Part shown: one piece after another, positions 8,745 through 18,199 of the stretch
Layout: each line of letters starts with the position of its first letter
Numbering within the stretch: position 1 is the first letter of the stretch
DNA from: Cesiribacteraceae bacterium YIM B00369
GTDB taxonomy: Bacteria; Bacteroidota; Bacteroidia; Cytophagales; Cyclobacteriaceae
Length of the DNA: 64,000 bases
Direction of reading: 5' to 3'
Assembly: GCA_017948555.1 (NCBI GenBank)
Contig: JAFMYY010000012.1
Coordinates: 84,508 to 148,507, forward strand
The notes under the pieces: generated by a model
The model's input: the letters and a program-made list of their open reading frames with translations, nothing else
Told to the model about the DNA's origin: nothing
Databases searched by the model: none
Translations under genes and position numbers: made by a program

Positions 8745-9665
8745 ATGAAGAAGTCATTCTGGAAGCGGACCAAAGAAGTAGTAAAACAGGCAAGCAGCCG
8801 TTTTAAGGAAGCAGATCCTATTGTTTACAGCGCTGCAATTGCTTTTTTTACTTTATTTTCATTGCCCCCTGTTTTGCTGATCATTGTTTGGGTGGCAGGT
8901 TATTTTATTGACCCTGATGCCATAAAAGGGGAGGTTTACAGGCAGGTGGAAGAAAAGGTGGGCGGAGAAAGTGCCGGCCAGATTGAAATGGTGCTGGAGC
9001 GGGGAAGGGAACTGGGTGACAGTATCTGGGGCAATATTATAGCAATTGCCGTTTTGCTTTTTGCAGCCACTGTTGTTTTTAGCTTTGTGAAAAAGGCTCT
9101 TAACAGCATATTCGGGGTAAAACCTAAACCACAAAAAGGTGTGCTTAAATTTGCCATTGACCGCCTGCTGTCGTTAGGCATTATAATTTTACTGGGCATA
9201 TTTATTCTGATAAGTATTCTGGCGGATACGGCTCTCAACTATTTTATGGATATAGTGGCGGATGAATTATTAGGCTTTGCTCCTTATGTAGCCATTATCC
9301 TGAATACGCTTATTTCTTTAATTTTAATTACAATAGCTTTTGCGCTTCTTTTTAAATATTTGCCCGATATAGTTACTCCATGGAAACCGGTATGGTTTGG
9401 CGCCCTCGCTACAGCAGTATTGTTCACCATTGGTAAATATGTGATCGGGAATATTATTAAAACCACCAGTGTGTCCACAACTTATGGAGCGGCGGGTTCA
9501 CTTGCTGCTATTCTTCTGTGGGTTTTTTACTCATCTGTTATTATACTGATAGGGGCGCTGATAACAAAAATTTATCTGTTGCATACCGGCTTTACAATAA
9601 AGCCATCCACTAATGCGGTGGCGGTGGAAACCAAAGAAATTGAAAAAGAGGAGTTGAATGAATAA
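8745..9665 (+). CDS. YihY/BrkB-family inner membrane protein
   Basis: Inner-membrane protein of 306 residues with about six hydrophobic segments. The opening AIAFFTLFSLPPVLLIIVWVAG and the later YGAAGSLAAILLWVFYSSVIILIGALIT are the hallmark segments of the YihY/UPF0761 family (formerly annotated ribonuclease BN or BrkB). Its substrate is unknown; a transport role is often proposed. A charged, Glu-rich cytoplasmic tail ends the protein. Probably a separate unit from the SusC operon in function. Confidence 0.88.
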   Translation: MKKSFWKRTKEVVKQASSRFKEADPIVYSAAIAFFTLFSLPPVLLIIVWVAGYFIDPDAIKGEVYRQVEEKVGGESAGQIEMVLERGRELGDSIWGNIIAIAVLLFAATVVFSFVKKALNSIFGVKPKPQKGVLKFAIDRLLSLGIIILLGIFILISILADTALNYFMDIVADELLGFAPYVAIILNTLISLILITIAFALLFKYLPDIVTPWKPVWFGALATAVLFTIGKYVIGNIIKTTSVSTTYGAAGSLAAILLWVFYSSVIILIGALITKIYLLHTGFTIKPSTNAVAVETKEIEKEELNE

Positions 9666-9682
9666 AAAGTACCCTGACAGAA

Positions 9683-10069
9683 TTATTTTACTGCGGGACC
9701 GGCTTTTTCTCTCCTGAAGAGCATAAACCATAATACAATAAGAATACACTCTGCCACCGCGTCCAGCATATATACATTCCATATACGGTCAATGCCTGCG
9801 TAATAAAGGTCCACAACAGTAAGCCCTGCCGCACAGCCTGTGGCCAGCAGGAAAGTCTCATCATTTACTCTCCGGTTTATGCCGGCAGAAAAAAGGACGA
9901 TACCAACAATAGTCAGCAGAATCCCTACAGTTTCCACAAGCCAGATATCATATTTATGGCCGCTTATCCAAATAAAGCTTTCAATATGCAGGAGGGGCCA
10001 CACACCTGTTACAAAATAGAAAATACCCTGCAACATACTTAGCCATCCCGTTTTACTTATTCTGTTCAT
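9683..10069 (-). CDS. Small four-helix membrane protein, unknown
   Basis: Not recognised. It encodes 128 residues with four clear hydrophobic segments (about 8-24, 42-62, 72-92 and 100-118) and a short basic C-terminal tail, a layout like small DoxX/DUF4345-type membrane proteins, but no diagnostic motif is visible. Convergent with the YihY-type gene, 17 bases between the two stop codons. Confidence 0.6.
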   Translation of the reverse strand: MNRISKTGWLSMLQGIFYFVTGVWPLLHIESFIWISGHKYDIWLVETVGILLTIVGIVLFSAGINRRVNDETFLLATGCAAGLTVVDLYYAGIDRIWNVYMLDAVAECILIVLWFMLFRREKAGPAVK

Positions 10070-10364
10070 AGGTTTTGTGGTTTTTTCTAAGCCAACAGGT
10101 CAGTTACACTAATGTTTAGCCCGGTTAAGTGCAGGTATTTCCGGGAGGCTGAAATAACCTGTGGGGAAAAAGGAGCAGGAGGAGGTGTGTGCCGGAGTAT
10201 ATTAAAAAAAATTATAGCAGCCGTCTATGAGGGTATAAAAATAATCTATCATTATGGAGGTTAACGGTTTGAATATGAGTAAGTAAATATATTCTTTGGG
10301 AGTGAACAACTGTTTTTGGTTTTCGTTCTGATTTTATATTTTTTAACTTTTAACACAGAGTATT
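10070..10364. other. Intergenic region between divergent genes
   Basis: About 295 bases with no gene. It must hold promoters for the four-helix membrane protein (leftward) and the Mn catalase (rightward). The AT-rich stretch at 10331-10353 contains TAACTTTTAAC, close to but not matching the TAnnTTTG element. Confidence 0.4.
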
Positions 10365-11249
10365 ATGTTTTATCATGACAAGAAATTGCAGTACAAGGTA
10401 AGGGTTGATAAACCAAATCCTAAGTTTGCAAAAATGCTTCAGCAGGCAATTGGCGGTATAGAAGGGGAAATCCGCGTTTGCCTTCAATATCTTTTTCAGG
10501 CGTGGGGCTCGCGCGGCCCTGTAAAATACAGGGATATGTTGCTCGAAACAGGTACGGAAGAAATGGCGCATATTGAAATGCTTGCCACCGCCGTAGCATT
10601 AAACCTGGAAGGAGCGTCTAATGAGCTTAAAGATGAAATGGCCGGAAACAACCCGCTTGTAGCCGGAATTATGGGAGGAATGGATCCCCGCCATATTCTT
10701 TCCTCAGGAATGGCTGCAATGGCAGTGGACAGCAACGGTGTGCCATTTAATGGCTCCTGGGTAGTGGGAACCGGTAACCTTGCTGCAGATATGTATGCAA
10801 ATGTTATGGCAGAATCAAGTGGCCGTACATTAGCAACCCGCCTGTGGGAAGTAACAGACGACCCCGGCATGAAAGATATGCTTTCTTTCCTGATTGCCCG
10901 CGATACCATGCACCAGAACCAGTGGCTGGCTGTGCTGGAAGAACTGGGCGGGCTGAGTGGAGTGCATCCTATTCCAAACAGCTTCCCTCAGGAAATGGAA
11001 AATAAAGAGTTCAACTACACCTTTATATCAACCGATATTAATGCAACCCAGTCGAAAGGCGACCGTTGGGCTGCAGGACCATCAATGGATGGTAAAGGGC
11101 AGTTCAGGTTTGAAAAAGCCCGTCCTTATGGCGAAGAGCCAATCCTTGGACCACCAATGCCTGAAGGGCACGCTCAGGTGGAGCAGATGAGAGGCGCTGC
11201 TCAGCGGCCAAAATCAGTGGTTGACAAAGTGAAAGATAAACTTTCTTAA
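10365..11249 (+). CDS. Manganese catalase
   Basis: Non-heme dimanganese catalase of 294 residues that disproportionates hydrogen peroxide. The expected metal ligands are all present: Glu35, Glu66, His69, Glu150 and His183, with the first three at the same numbers as in the characterised Lactobacillus plantarum enzyme. The four-helix bundle segments are EGEIRVCLQYLFQAWG and ETGTEEMAHIEML, then DMYANVMAE and DTMHQNQW. The C-terminal extension (RPYGEEPILGPPMPEGH) is typical of the family. Monocistronic, ending at a strong terminator. It complements the OxyR/Dps/AhpC cluster 11 kb away. Confidence 0.95.
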   Translation: MFYHDKKLQYKVRVDKPNPKFAKMLQQAIGGIEGEIRVCLQYLFQAWGSRGPVKYRDMLLETGTEEMAHIEMLATAVALNLEGASNELKDEMAGNNPLVAGIMGGMDPRHILSSGMAAMAVDSNGVPFNGSWVVGTGNLAADMYANVMAESSGRTLATRLWEVTDDPGMKDMLSFLIARDTMHQNQWLAVLEELGGLSGVHPIPNSFPQEMENKEFNYTFISTDINATQSKGDRWAAGPSMDGKGQFRFEKARPYGEEPILGPPMPEGHAQVEQMRGAAQRPKSVVDKVKDKLS

Positions 11250-11290
11250 GTAAGGGAGAATTTTCAGCTCCTTCGGGAGAACTGATACAA

Positions 11291-11336
11291 AAGAGCTTTA
11301 TGGGCCTGCAGGGGTTTTATAAAGCTCTTTTTTTGT
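11291..11336 (+). terminator. Rho-independent terminator of the Mn catalase gene
   Basis: 10-bp stem AAGAGCTTTA / TAAAGCTCTT (11291-11300 with 11320-11329), a ~19-nt loop, and a run of T residues. Confidence 0.85.
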
Positions 11337-11507
11337 TGGTTTTAAATTTCACCTATATGCCCCGGAAAATTATTTTACTTTTCCGGATTATTTAATCCCT
11401 TGAATGCTTCAGGTAATTTTTGCAATTTTGAGGCCGCCAATCCACTGTTTTATAAGTGGTTATTAATCATAGCCTTTTACTGTAGTCTTATCTAATTTAT
11501 CTGCGTC

Positions 11508-14225
11508 TTGAAGCTTAAGTATAGTATTGTTGCTCTTCTTGTTGTTCTCCTGTCCGGAGCCGGTTATTTCTTTTATCAGCAAAATCAGGAGCGGCAGCAG
11601 GTGAGTGTATGGTCTTTTGTGCCGGAACATGCGGTTTTTGTATATGAAGGGGAAAATGTACCTGCTGCCTGGAAAAGTATGGAGGAGCAGTCCGCAGGAG
11701 AAATTATTAAAGCACTCCCGTGGTTTGCAAAGATGCAGTCCTACCGCTTGCGCCTTGACTCTGTAACAGAAAACCTGAATGCTCTTTTTGAGAAGCGGCA
11801 GGTACATGCCTCCCTGCATATAACAGAAAATAATAATTTCGATTACCTGTTTTACCTTCCTGTGCAGGGGGTGAATGACTACAGTGCCTTAAAAGAAGTA
11901 ATTGATTCCTTTCAAAAGGAAGAAAATTACCGTTTTTCAAAGAGGGTTTTTCATGACTTTGAAATACAGGAATTTACCAATAGCCAGACAGGTAAAAGAT
12001 TTTCGTTCTTCCTTTATGCAAATTATTTTGTCGGTAGCTTTACTCCCTTTTTAGTGGAGGATGTGATCAGGCAAATCGACAGCAAAGAAAAAAAAGGAGG
12101 ATTCAGGGAGCAGCATCAAAAAATCTTCAGTTCAAGCCATATGGACCACGACCAGGGCAATCTGTATGTAAACGGCAGCCGCCTTGGGGCTTTCCTGAAC
12201 CTGTTCTTAAAAACAGGTTCTTTTTCACCCTCATATCCTTATTCATCAAAGCTTGATGTGGCTTTTAACGAAGATGGAATCCTGATGAACGGGTATACAG
12301 CCGCTGAAGATGGTGAGGTGGAGCCTTATTTACAAAGCCTTCTTCATGAGCAACCGCAGGAATTGGATGTTGCTCATATGGTGCCTTTAAGAACAGCTTA
12401 CCTGAAGTTCTTTGGTTTTAAAAACGGGAGCCAGTGGCATAAGAGGCTTCTGGATAAGAAGGTGGTAAAGGGCTGGCCTGAGCTGGCAGCCTCATTTCCC
12501 AGCCTGCAGGATTTTTCTTCCATGCTCGGCCAGCGTATAGTACATGCCGGAATTCCGGGTGCCGGAGATGAAGACCATCATCTTTTGTATGTCCATACCA
12601 CAAATGGAGAAAAGGCTGCGGCTTACCTCCGGCAGGTGGCAGCCCAAATAGAACAGGCTGCGGGTGATTCTTTGTTTCAGGAAGAGTTCGGGAACAGGCT
12701 AATTACCCAGATTTCATATAAGGAATTTCCCGAAGCACTTCTGGGGCCAGCGTTCTCAGGATTCGGGGAATGTTTTTACCTGCGGTACAATCAGTATATT
12801 ATATTCAGCAACAGTATTCAGGAGTTAAAAACCATGCTGCTGGATATAGAGACCGAAAATACCTGGCAAAAGTCGGTGCAGACATACAAGTTCCTGCAAA
12901 AAATTAATCAGGAAGTAAACTATGGCCTTTATGTAAACACTGAAAAAATATGGAAAGAGGTTGTTGCCGGAGCAGAGCCGGAGTGGAAGAGCTATCTGGA
13001 AAAGTGGGGGCCGTACCTGCGGCAGTTCAGTATGGTGGCCCTGCAGTTCAGCTCGCTGGAAGAAATGTTGTACACTAATTTTCTGCTGCAGGCCAACCCA
13101 CAGGATGTACAGGACCTCAGGCAGCTGCGGTTTACTATTCTGCACGAAACCTCATTAAATGCTCCGGTAGCAGGTAAACCTGTATTGCTGCGCAATAACC
13201 GGCAAAAGACGCAGCACATTTTTGTGCAGGATACACTGCATAATTTATATTCTCTGGACGCTCAGGGAGATATTATTAAACGGGACAGCCTGACTGCGCC
13301 TGTTATTGGAGAGGTGTTTCAGGTTGACTCCCGCAGTGGCAGCGAGCCTCAGCACCTGGTGGCAACTAAAAAGGCGTTATATCTTTTTGGAGCCCCATCC
13401 TCCGGCCTGCTCCCCGGTTATCCGGTAAAAATGCCGGAGAATGCACAAATTGAATGGGCAAATGTAATCGATTATAACGGAAGTAAAATGTACCGTATTC
13501 TGGTGGCGGCAAGCTCAGGAGATTTGTACATGTTCGATCTGGAAGGTAAAAATCTTGAAGGATGGCAGCCGCGGGAAACGGGTGGCGCCCTGAGTACAGC
13601 TCCGGGGCATATAAGGGTACGTGGGAAAGACTGTATTTATGCTTTCCGGAAAAGCGGAATGGTTCATTTGTTCAACCGCAGGGGAGAAAGCTATGATGGC
13701 TTTCCGCTAAACCTGAAGGATAGTTTGCTGGGGGGTGTTTTTATACAAGCTGCTTCTGATTTCAGTAATACGCTTTTTACCACTATAACAAAAGGAGGAG
13801 AGCTGTTATCCTTTAACCTGAACGGGAAAATTACCCGGCAGGCCCAGCTGTTTAAACCCGAAATCAATTCCTCTTTCAGGCTGGTTCAGGATAATACGGG
13901 GAATGGGTTTCTTATTGTAAGGCAGTCCGCAAACCGCCTCAGCCTGCTGGATTCCAAAGGAAATCTTCTTTTTGAGAAGGACTACCTGGGAGCAGCCAAG
14001 GTTCTTGTTCAGTACTTTTATTTCGGTGCCGATAAAGAATTAATAGCCGTTACGGATCCGCAGGAGGAGTTTTCTTACCTCTATGACAGAGAAGGAAATC
14101 TGCTGAATTATGAACCTCTTAACAGCTGCTGCCCTGTAAGTATTCAGTTACAGGAAGAATCGGGCAACTACCATGTTTACAAAGGCTATGGAGGAAAAGT
14201 AAGTCTCCTTAAAGGAGTGGAATAG
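11508..14225 (+). CDS. DUF3352-like exported or anchored protein with C-terminal beta-propeller
   Basis: Large protein of 905 residues starting at a TTG that gives a signal/anchor (MKLKYSIVALLVVLLSGAGYFFY); no ATG start fits. The N-terminal ~550 residues (VPEHAVFVYEGENVPAAW...; repeated GFGECFYLRYNQYIIFSNS-type units) resemble the DUF3352 class of periplasmic proteins, without certainty. The C-terminal ~350 residues hold repeats such as VQDTLHNLYSLDAQGDI, YMFDLEGKNLEGW and YAFRKSGMVHLFNRRGE, which look like PQQ/WD-type propeller blades. Function unknown; probably envelope-located. Similar Bacteroidota proteins are annotated hypothetical. Confidence 0.7.
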   Translation: MKLKYSIVALLVVLLSGAGYFFYQQNQERQQVSVWSFVPEHAVFVYEGENVPAAWKSMEEQSAGEIIKALPWFAKMQSYRLRLDSVTENLNALFEKRQVHASLHITENNNFDYLFYLPVQGVNDYSALKEVIDSFQKEENYRFSKRVFHDFEIQEFTNSQTGKRFSFFLYANYFVGSFTPFLVEDVIRQIDSKEKKGGFREQHQKIFSSSHMDHDQGNLYVNGSRLGAFLNLFLKTGSFSPSYPYSSKLDVAFNEDGILMNGYTAAEDGEVEPYLQSLLHEQPQELDVAHMVPLRTAYLKFFGFKNGSQWHKRLLDKKVVKGWPELAASFPSLQDFSSMLGQRIVHAGIPGAGDEDHHLLYVHTTNGEKAAAYLRQVAAQIEQAAGDSLFQEEFGNRLITQISYKEFPEALLGPAFSGFGECFYLRYNQYIIFSNSIQELKTMLLDIETENTWQKSVQTYKFLQKINQEVNYGLYVNTEKIWKEVVAGAEPEWKSYLEKWGPYLRQFSMVALQFSSLEEMLYTNFLLQANPQDVQDLRQLRFTILHETSLNAPVAGKPVLLRNNRQKTQHIFVQDTLHNLYSLDAQGDIIKRDSLTAPVIGEVFQVDSRSGSEPQHLVATKKALYLFGAPSSGLLPGYPVKMPENAQIEWANVIDYNGSKMYRILVAASSGDLYMFDLEGKNLEGWQPRETGGALSTAPGHIRVRGKDCIYAFRKSGMVHLFNRRGESYDGFPLNLKDSLLGGVFIQAASDFSNTLFTTITKGGELLSFNLNGKITRQAQLFKPEINSSFRLVQDNTGNGFLIVRQSANRLSLLDSKGNLLFEKDYLGAAKVLVQYFYFGADKELIAVTDPQEEFSYLYDREGNLLNYEPLNSCCPVSIQLQEESGNYHVYKGYGGKVSLLKGVE

Positions 14226-14380
14226 GTGTATGAATTTTTCCGAGAATGTGATTTTTTTTCACTTTCTCACTTTTTTGCTGATGAAAATGAGATACATGTG
14301 AAGATTGCAGGAGTGTATTGCCTGTTTCCGTGATGTAAGTTAGGAAAAAGGCTTACTGAAAATCCCCCGCAAGGATTTGT

Positions 14381-14388
14381 TAACTTTG
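14381..14388 (+). promoter_or_regulatory. Candidate -7 element of the DUF4783 gene
   Basis: TAACTTTG matches the Bacteroidota TAnnTTTG element, 25 bases before the chosen ATG at 14413. No clear -33 TTTG is seen at the usual distance. Confidence 0.4.
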
Positions 14389-14412
14389 CATATAACCAAT
14401 TTTTATCAGGAT

Positions 14413-14826
14413 ATGAAAACTTCTCAGCCAGTTCTCATTCTCTTTTCTTTATTGCTTTTTATAGTTTCCGGTCAGGTATTTGCCCAGAACAATAAAGTGT
14501 TTCTGGCTGATTTATCCGAAGGCTGGAAAGTGGGAAATACAAAGTTGCTTACGCCCCTCCTTGACGATAAAGTATCCATCAGCAGTAACGGAAAAGAATA
14601 TTTATATAGTAAAGAGGAAGCTGCCGCTGAGCTCCACAGGTTTTTCGGGAATAACCGGCCTGTAAATTTTAACCTCAGGCATAGTGGTGCCTCTGCCGAT
14701 GGCCAGCTGTACCTTGTTGGAAGCCTCGATATACAGGGTGGGGCAAACTATAAAATTGTATGCAGAGCCAGAAGCTGGAATACAGGCTACCGGATTTTTA
14801 AATTAGACATGACAGGAGGGAATTAG
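14413..14826 (+). CDS. DUF4783 domain secreted protein
   Basis: Exported protein of 137 residues. Start at 14413 gives a standard signal peptide ending FIVSGQVFAQ at about residue 24. The mature ~110 residues (FLADLSEGWKVGNTKLLTPLLDDKVSIS... and AAAELHRFFGNNRP, then YKIVCRAR) match the DUF4783 family, an NTF2-like small fold common in Bacteroidota. Function unknown. The MscS gene follows 74 bases later in the same direction; co-transcription is possible. Confidence 0.75.
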   Translation: MKTSQPVLILFSLLLFIVSGQVFAQNNKVFLADLSEGWKVGNTKLLTPLLDDKVSISSNGKEYLYSKEEAAAELHRFFGNNRPVNFNLRHSGASADGQLYLVGSLDIQGGANYKIVCRARSWNTGYRIFKLDMTGGN

Positions 14827-14900
14827 GAAAGCCAATCCGGAAAATATTTGATGTGACTTTTCTAAAAGGTATTTTTGCAGGGCAAAACGACAAAATACCT

Positions 14901-16550
14901 ATGAAGAATAAGTTCCGGTTTATTTGTTTTCTTTTCCTGCTCTCTGCAAATCTTTATGCTCAGGAATCTGCGATATCCGGTAACGCAGTTAATTTATCTA
15001 CTCCATACCACACTGTTTATACCCATTTGTATCATCTCCAGGAGGAGCAGTTTGCTCCGGAGATAGCAGCAACTACTTTCAGCCACGACAGCAGAAGCCC
15101 GGAAGAAGCAGAGGACCTGGCAGTAAGGCTCAAGCAGATCCTTGACGGGGAAGGAATTTATATTGATATGGACCTGCTGCCCCGGAAAACCAATTATTAT
15201 GACAGCTCCAGCCAGCAGCACAAATATGTCCTCTCTGCCCGCTATCCTGATATTTACCTGGTAAGGAAGGATGATGGCCGCTGGTTATATTCAGAGAAAA
15301 CAGCGGAGCGGATAGATGACCTTTATAAACAGGTGTTCCCTTTCGGAACCCATAAACTGCTGGACTGGCTGCCCCGCCTGGGCCAGAAAAAGGTAATAGG
15401 CCTGCACATCTGGCAGTATATTGGCATATTAATCCTTATTATCCTGGCTTTTATCGTGCACCGCTTTTTTACCTTCTTCTTCAGGAAAGGCATGAACCAT
15501 TTGCTGCACAGCCTGGGGTATGAGGAGGTAGCAAAGAAATTTATTTTACCGGTAGCACGGCCACTGGCTCTTTTCGTGGTGTTTTTATTGCTCTACGTAC
15601 TGAGCCCGGTATTGCAGCTGCCTGTGGAATTAGGATATTATCTGATGCTTTTTTTAAAAGCAACCCTTCCATTCTTTGCCACACTTGTGTTTTACCGCCT
15701 GGTGGATTTTGTAGGTGTTTACCTCGACCGCTTTGCTAAAAGAACTGAAAACACGCTGGATGACCAGCTGGTGCCCCTGTTAAGAAAGGCACTCCGCACC
15801 TTTGTAGTGATTATTGGTGCGCTTTTTATCCTCGATAATCTGGAGTTTGATGTAACGGCTTTTATTGCAGGTCTTTCCATAGGTGGTTTAGCTTTTGCCC
15901 TGGCGGCTCAGGATACCATTAAAAATTTCTTCGGCTCTCTCATGATCTTTATCGATAAGCCGTTCCAGATCGGGGACTGGATAACCTCAGGTGAAATTGA
16001 CGGTACGGTAGAGGAAGTAGGCTTCCGCTCAACCCGCATCCGTACCTTCAGGAATTCGGTAACTTATGTGCCAAACGGTAAGCTGGCCGACTGGGTGGTG
16101 GATAACCACGGGCTGCGCCAATACCGCCGTTTCTATACAAAGCTTGCCTTAACCTACGATACTCCTCCCCGGCTGGTGGAGCTTTTTGTGGAAGGACTCC
16201 GGAAGATTGTAATGAAGCATCCTCAGACAAGGAAAGATTATTTTGAGGTACACCTGAACGACCTTGGGGCGCACTCTCTTGATGTGATGTTCTACATCTT
16301 TTTTGCGGTGCCTACATGGTCGCAGGAGCTCAAAGCCCGCCACGAAATTTTATTACAGGTAATGGAGCTGGCCGAAAGCCTGGAGATCCGTTTTGCCTTT
16401 CCGACACAAACACTGCATATGGAAACTTTTCCGGGGAAACCGGGCCTTACTCCTGAATATTCAAAAAGCATTGCAGAAATGCAGGCAGCACGTGATGCTT
16501 ACCTTGGGGGCGGGCAGTTAGGGAAAGGCAATGCTACGGGAATGAATTAG
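14901..16550 (+). CDS. MscS-family mechanosensitive ion channel
   Basis: 549 residues from ATG 14901 (an upstream GTG at 14853 would mask the signal peptide ending ANLYAQ). A ~150-residue periplasmic region precedes about four membrane helices (first at ~165-185). The pore helix and beta-domain are unmistakable: FIAGLSIGGLAFALAAQDTIKN, then FGSLMIFIDKPFQIGDWI and FRNSVTYVPNGKLADW. It belongs to the larger MscS-like proteins with an extra N-terminal domain. The expected role is relief of turgor under hypo-osmotic shock; gating properties cannot be read from sequence. Confidence 0.92.
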   Translation: MKNKFRFICFLFLLSANLYAQESAISGNAVNLSTPYHTVYTHLYHLQEEQFAPEIAATTFSHDSRSPEEAEDLAVRLKQILDGEGIYIDMDLLPRKTNYYDSSSQQHKYVLSARYPDIYLVRKDDGRWLYSEKTAERIDDLYKQVFPFGTHKLLDWLPRLGQKKVIGLHIWQYIGILILIILAFIVHRFFTFFFRKGMNHLLHSLGYEEVAKKFILPVARPLALFVVFLLLYVLSPVLQLPVELGYYLMLFLKATLPFFATLVFYRLVDFVGVYLDRFAKRTENTLDDQLVPLLRKALRTFVVIIGALFILDNLEFDVTAFIAGLSIGGLAFALAAQDTIKNFFGSLMIFIDKPFQIGDWITSGEIDGTVEEVGFRSTRIRTFRNSVTYVPNGKLADWVVDNHGLRQYRRFYTKLALTYDTPPRLVELFVEGLRKIVMKHPQTRKDYFEVHLNDLGAHSLDVMFYIFFAVPTWSQELKARHEILLQVMELAESLEIRFAFPTQTLHMETFPGKPGLTPEYSKSIAEMQAARDAYLGGGQLGKGNATGMN

Positions 16551-16649
16551 GAGCAGGAAGGGCCTGAGAAACAATCAATAAAAAACAACAAACACAGGAA
16601 ACTGTTCTATAATGAACGAGTAACCTACAACGGAAAATCAGAATCAGAT

Positions 16650-17789
16650 ATGAAATTCGGAACTAAAGCCATACATGCAGGCATTGAGCCTGATCCTTCC
16701 ACAGGTGCGATCATGACACCTATTTACCAGACATCCACTTATGTTCAGACTTCGCCGGGGCAGCATAAGGGGTTTGAGTACTCAAGAACGCACAACCCCA
16801 CCCGGAAGGCGCTTGAAAACAGTCTGGCAATACTTGAAAACGGCAAACACGGCCTGTGTTTTTCTTCAGGAATGGGTGCCATAGATACCATAATAAAGAT
16901 GTTTGAGCCCGGCGATGAAATCATAAGCACCAACGATTTGTATGGTGGCTCCTACAGGATCTTTACGAAGGTTTTCCAAAGGTATGGTCTGAAATTCAAT
17001 TTTGTGCCCATGCACAATACCGAAGCCATTGAAGAAAAGATCAATGAAAAAACAAAGATGTTGTGGGTGGAAACACCTACCAATCCTTTGATGAACATTA
17101 TCGATATAAAAGCATGTGCTGCTCTGGCAAAGAAACACAATATTCTTTTGGCAGTAGATAATACCTTTAGCACCCCTTACCTGCAAAACCCGCTCGATAT
17201 GGGGGCAGATATTGTAATGCACTCCGTTACAAAATACATAGCCGGCCATTCCGACGTGGTAATGGGAGCCATTGTGGTAAATGACGATAAGTTGCGCGAT
17301 ACCCTTGCCTTCCTGCAGAACAGCTGCGGGGCAGTACCTGGTCCGCAGGACTGTTTTCTTGTACTGAGAGGCATTAAAACCCTGCATGTACGAATGCAGC
17401 GGCACTGCGAGAACGGCCGTATTGTAGCGGAGTACCTTGATAAGCACCCTAAGGTAGGGAAAGTCTACTGGCCCGGCCTTTCGCACCACCCGAACCATGA
17501 GGTAGCGGCGCAGCAAATGAAAGATTTCGGAGGAATGATATCCTTTACTCTGAAATCAGATACCAAAGAAGATGCCGTTAAAGTATTGGAGAAATTCAAA
17601 TATTTTACCCTCGCGGAATCGCTCGGAGGAGTAGAATCCCTGAGCGGACACCCTGCCTCAATGACCCATGCCAGCATACCTGTGGCAGAAAGGCAGAAGA
17701 GTGGTTTAAAAGACTCCCTCATCAGGCTGAGCGTTGGCCTGGAGGATGTAGAGGATCTGGTTGAAGATTTAAGGCAGGCAATAGGCTGA
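16650..17789 (+). CDS. Cystathionine gamma-synthase / beta-lyase family PLP enzyme
   Basis: 379-residue PLP enzyme of trans-sulfuration and methionine metabolism. Visible signatures: MKFGTKAIHAGIEPDPSTGAI, YSRTHNPTR, FSSGMGAI (phosphate-binding loop), VDNTFSTPYLQNP, and the Schiff-base lysine Lys195 in SVTKYIAGHSDVVMG. The ending SLGGVESLSGHPASMTHASIP and RLSVGLEDVEDL is typical. Sequence reading favours cystathionine gamma-synthase or gamma-lyase; beta-lyase and methionine gamma-lyase cannot be excluded. Single gene, closed by an unusually long hairpin. Confidence 0.9.
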   Translation: MKFGTKAIHAGIEPDPSTGAIMTPIYQTSTYVQTSPGQHKGFEYSRTHNPTRKALENSLAILENGKHGLCFSSGMGAIDTIIKMFEPGDEIISTNDLYGGSYRIFTKVFQRYGLKFNFVPMHNTEAIEEKINEKTKMLWVETPTNPLMNIIDIKACAALAKKHNILLAVDNTFSTPYLQNPLDMGADIVMHSVTKYIAGHSDVVMGAIVVNDDKLRDTLAFLQNSCGAVPGPQDCFLVLRGIKTLHVRMQRHCENGRIVAEYLDKHPKVGKVYWPGLSHHPNHEVAAQQMKDFGGMISFTLKSDTKEDAVKVLEKFKYFTLAESLGGVESLSGHPASMTHASIPVAERQKSGLKDSLIRLSVGLEDVEDLVEDLRQAIG

Positions 17790-17802
17790 TACAGAGTAAT
17801 AA

Positions 17803-17857
17803 ATATAAACAAAAGAGGCTTATTTTCCCGGCGGAAATAAGCCTCTTTTGTTTATAT
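17803..17857. terminator. Very long perfect hairpin (terminator)
   Basis: 23-bp perfect stem (17803-17825 with 17835-17857) around a 9-nt spacer. The core arms read AAACAAAAGAGGCTTATTT and AAATAAGCCTCTTTTGTTT, so both strands have a T-rich exit. It lies 13 bases after the PLP enzyme stop. Confidence 0.85.
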
Positions 17858-18199
17858 ACTTGCCTGGTGTCCGGGACCGGACAATAGTTAAATACTACCC
17901 TGTCCTGAGTGTTCCAAAGCCCGATATATTCTGTTATTATGCTCTGGAATCATTTTCAGGTTTTTTTAACACTCTCCTGCTATTCCGGATATTTATCTTA
18001 AAAGCTTTATTTTCAGATAAATAAAAGCAAAAATCGAGGATAACTGACACAGGAAAGTTCAGGAGAAGACAGGCTTCAGAATCCGGATAACAAATATCGT
18101 TTGTAAGTATAAAAAATAATCATAACTTCATTCCAACCCTTTTCCAACATCGGGTGTCTGTAATTCTGATTCAACTCCAAAAAGCACAGCTGCGCCCTT
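17858..18199. other. Leader region of the sigma factor gene
   Basis: About 340 bases between the hairpin and the ECF sigma gene. No gene is seen. The AT-rich stretch 18100-18125 may hold an ECF-type promoter, but no consensus could be assigned. Confidence 0.4.

Noticed and set aside
16866-17516. 216-codon ORF antisense to the cystathionine enzyme
   Set aside because: Mirrors strong codon bias on the real gene; no motifs of its own.
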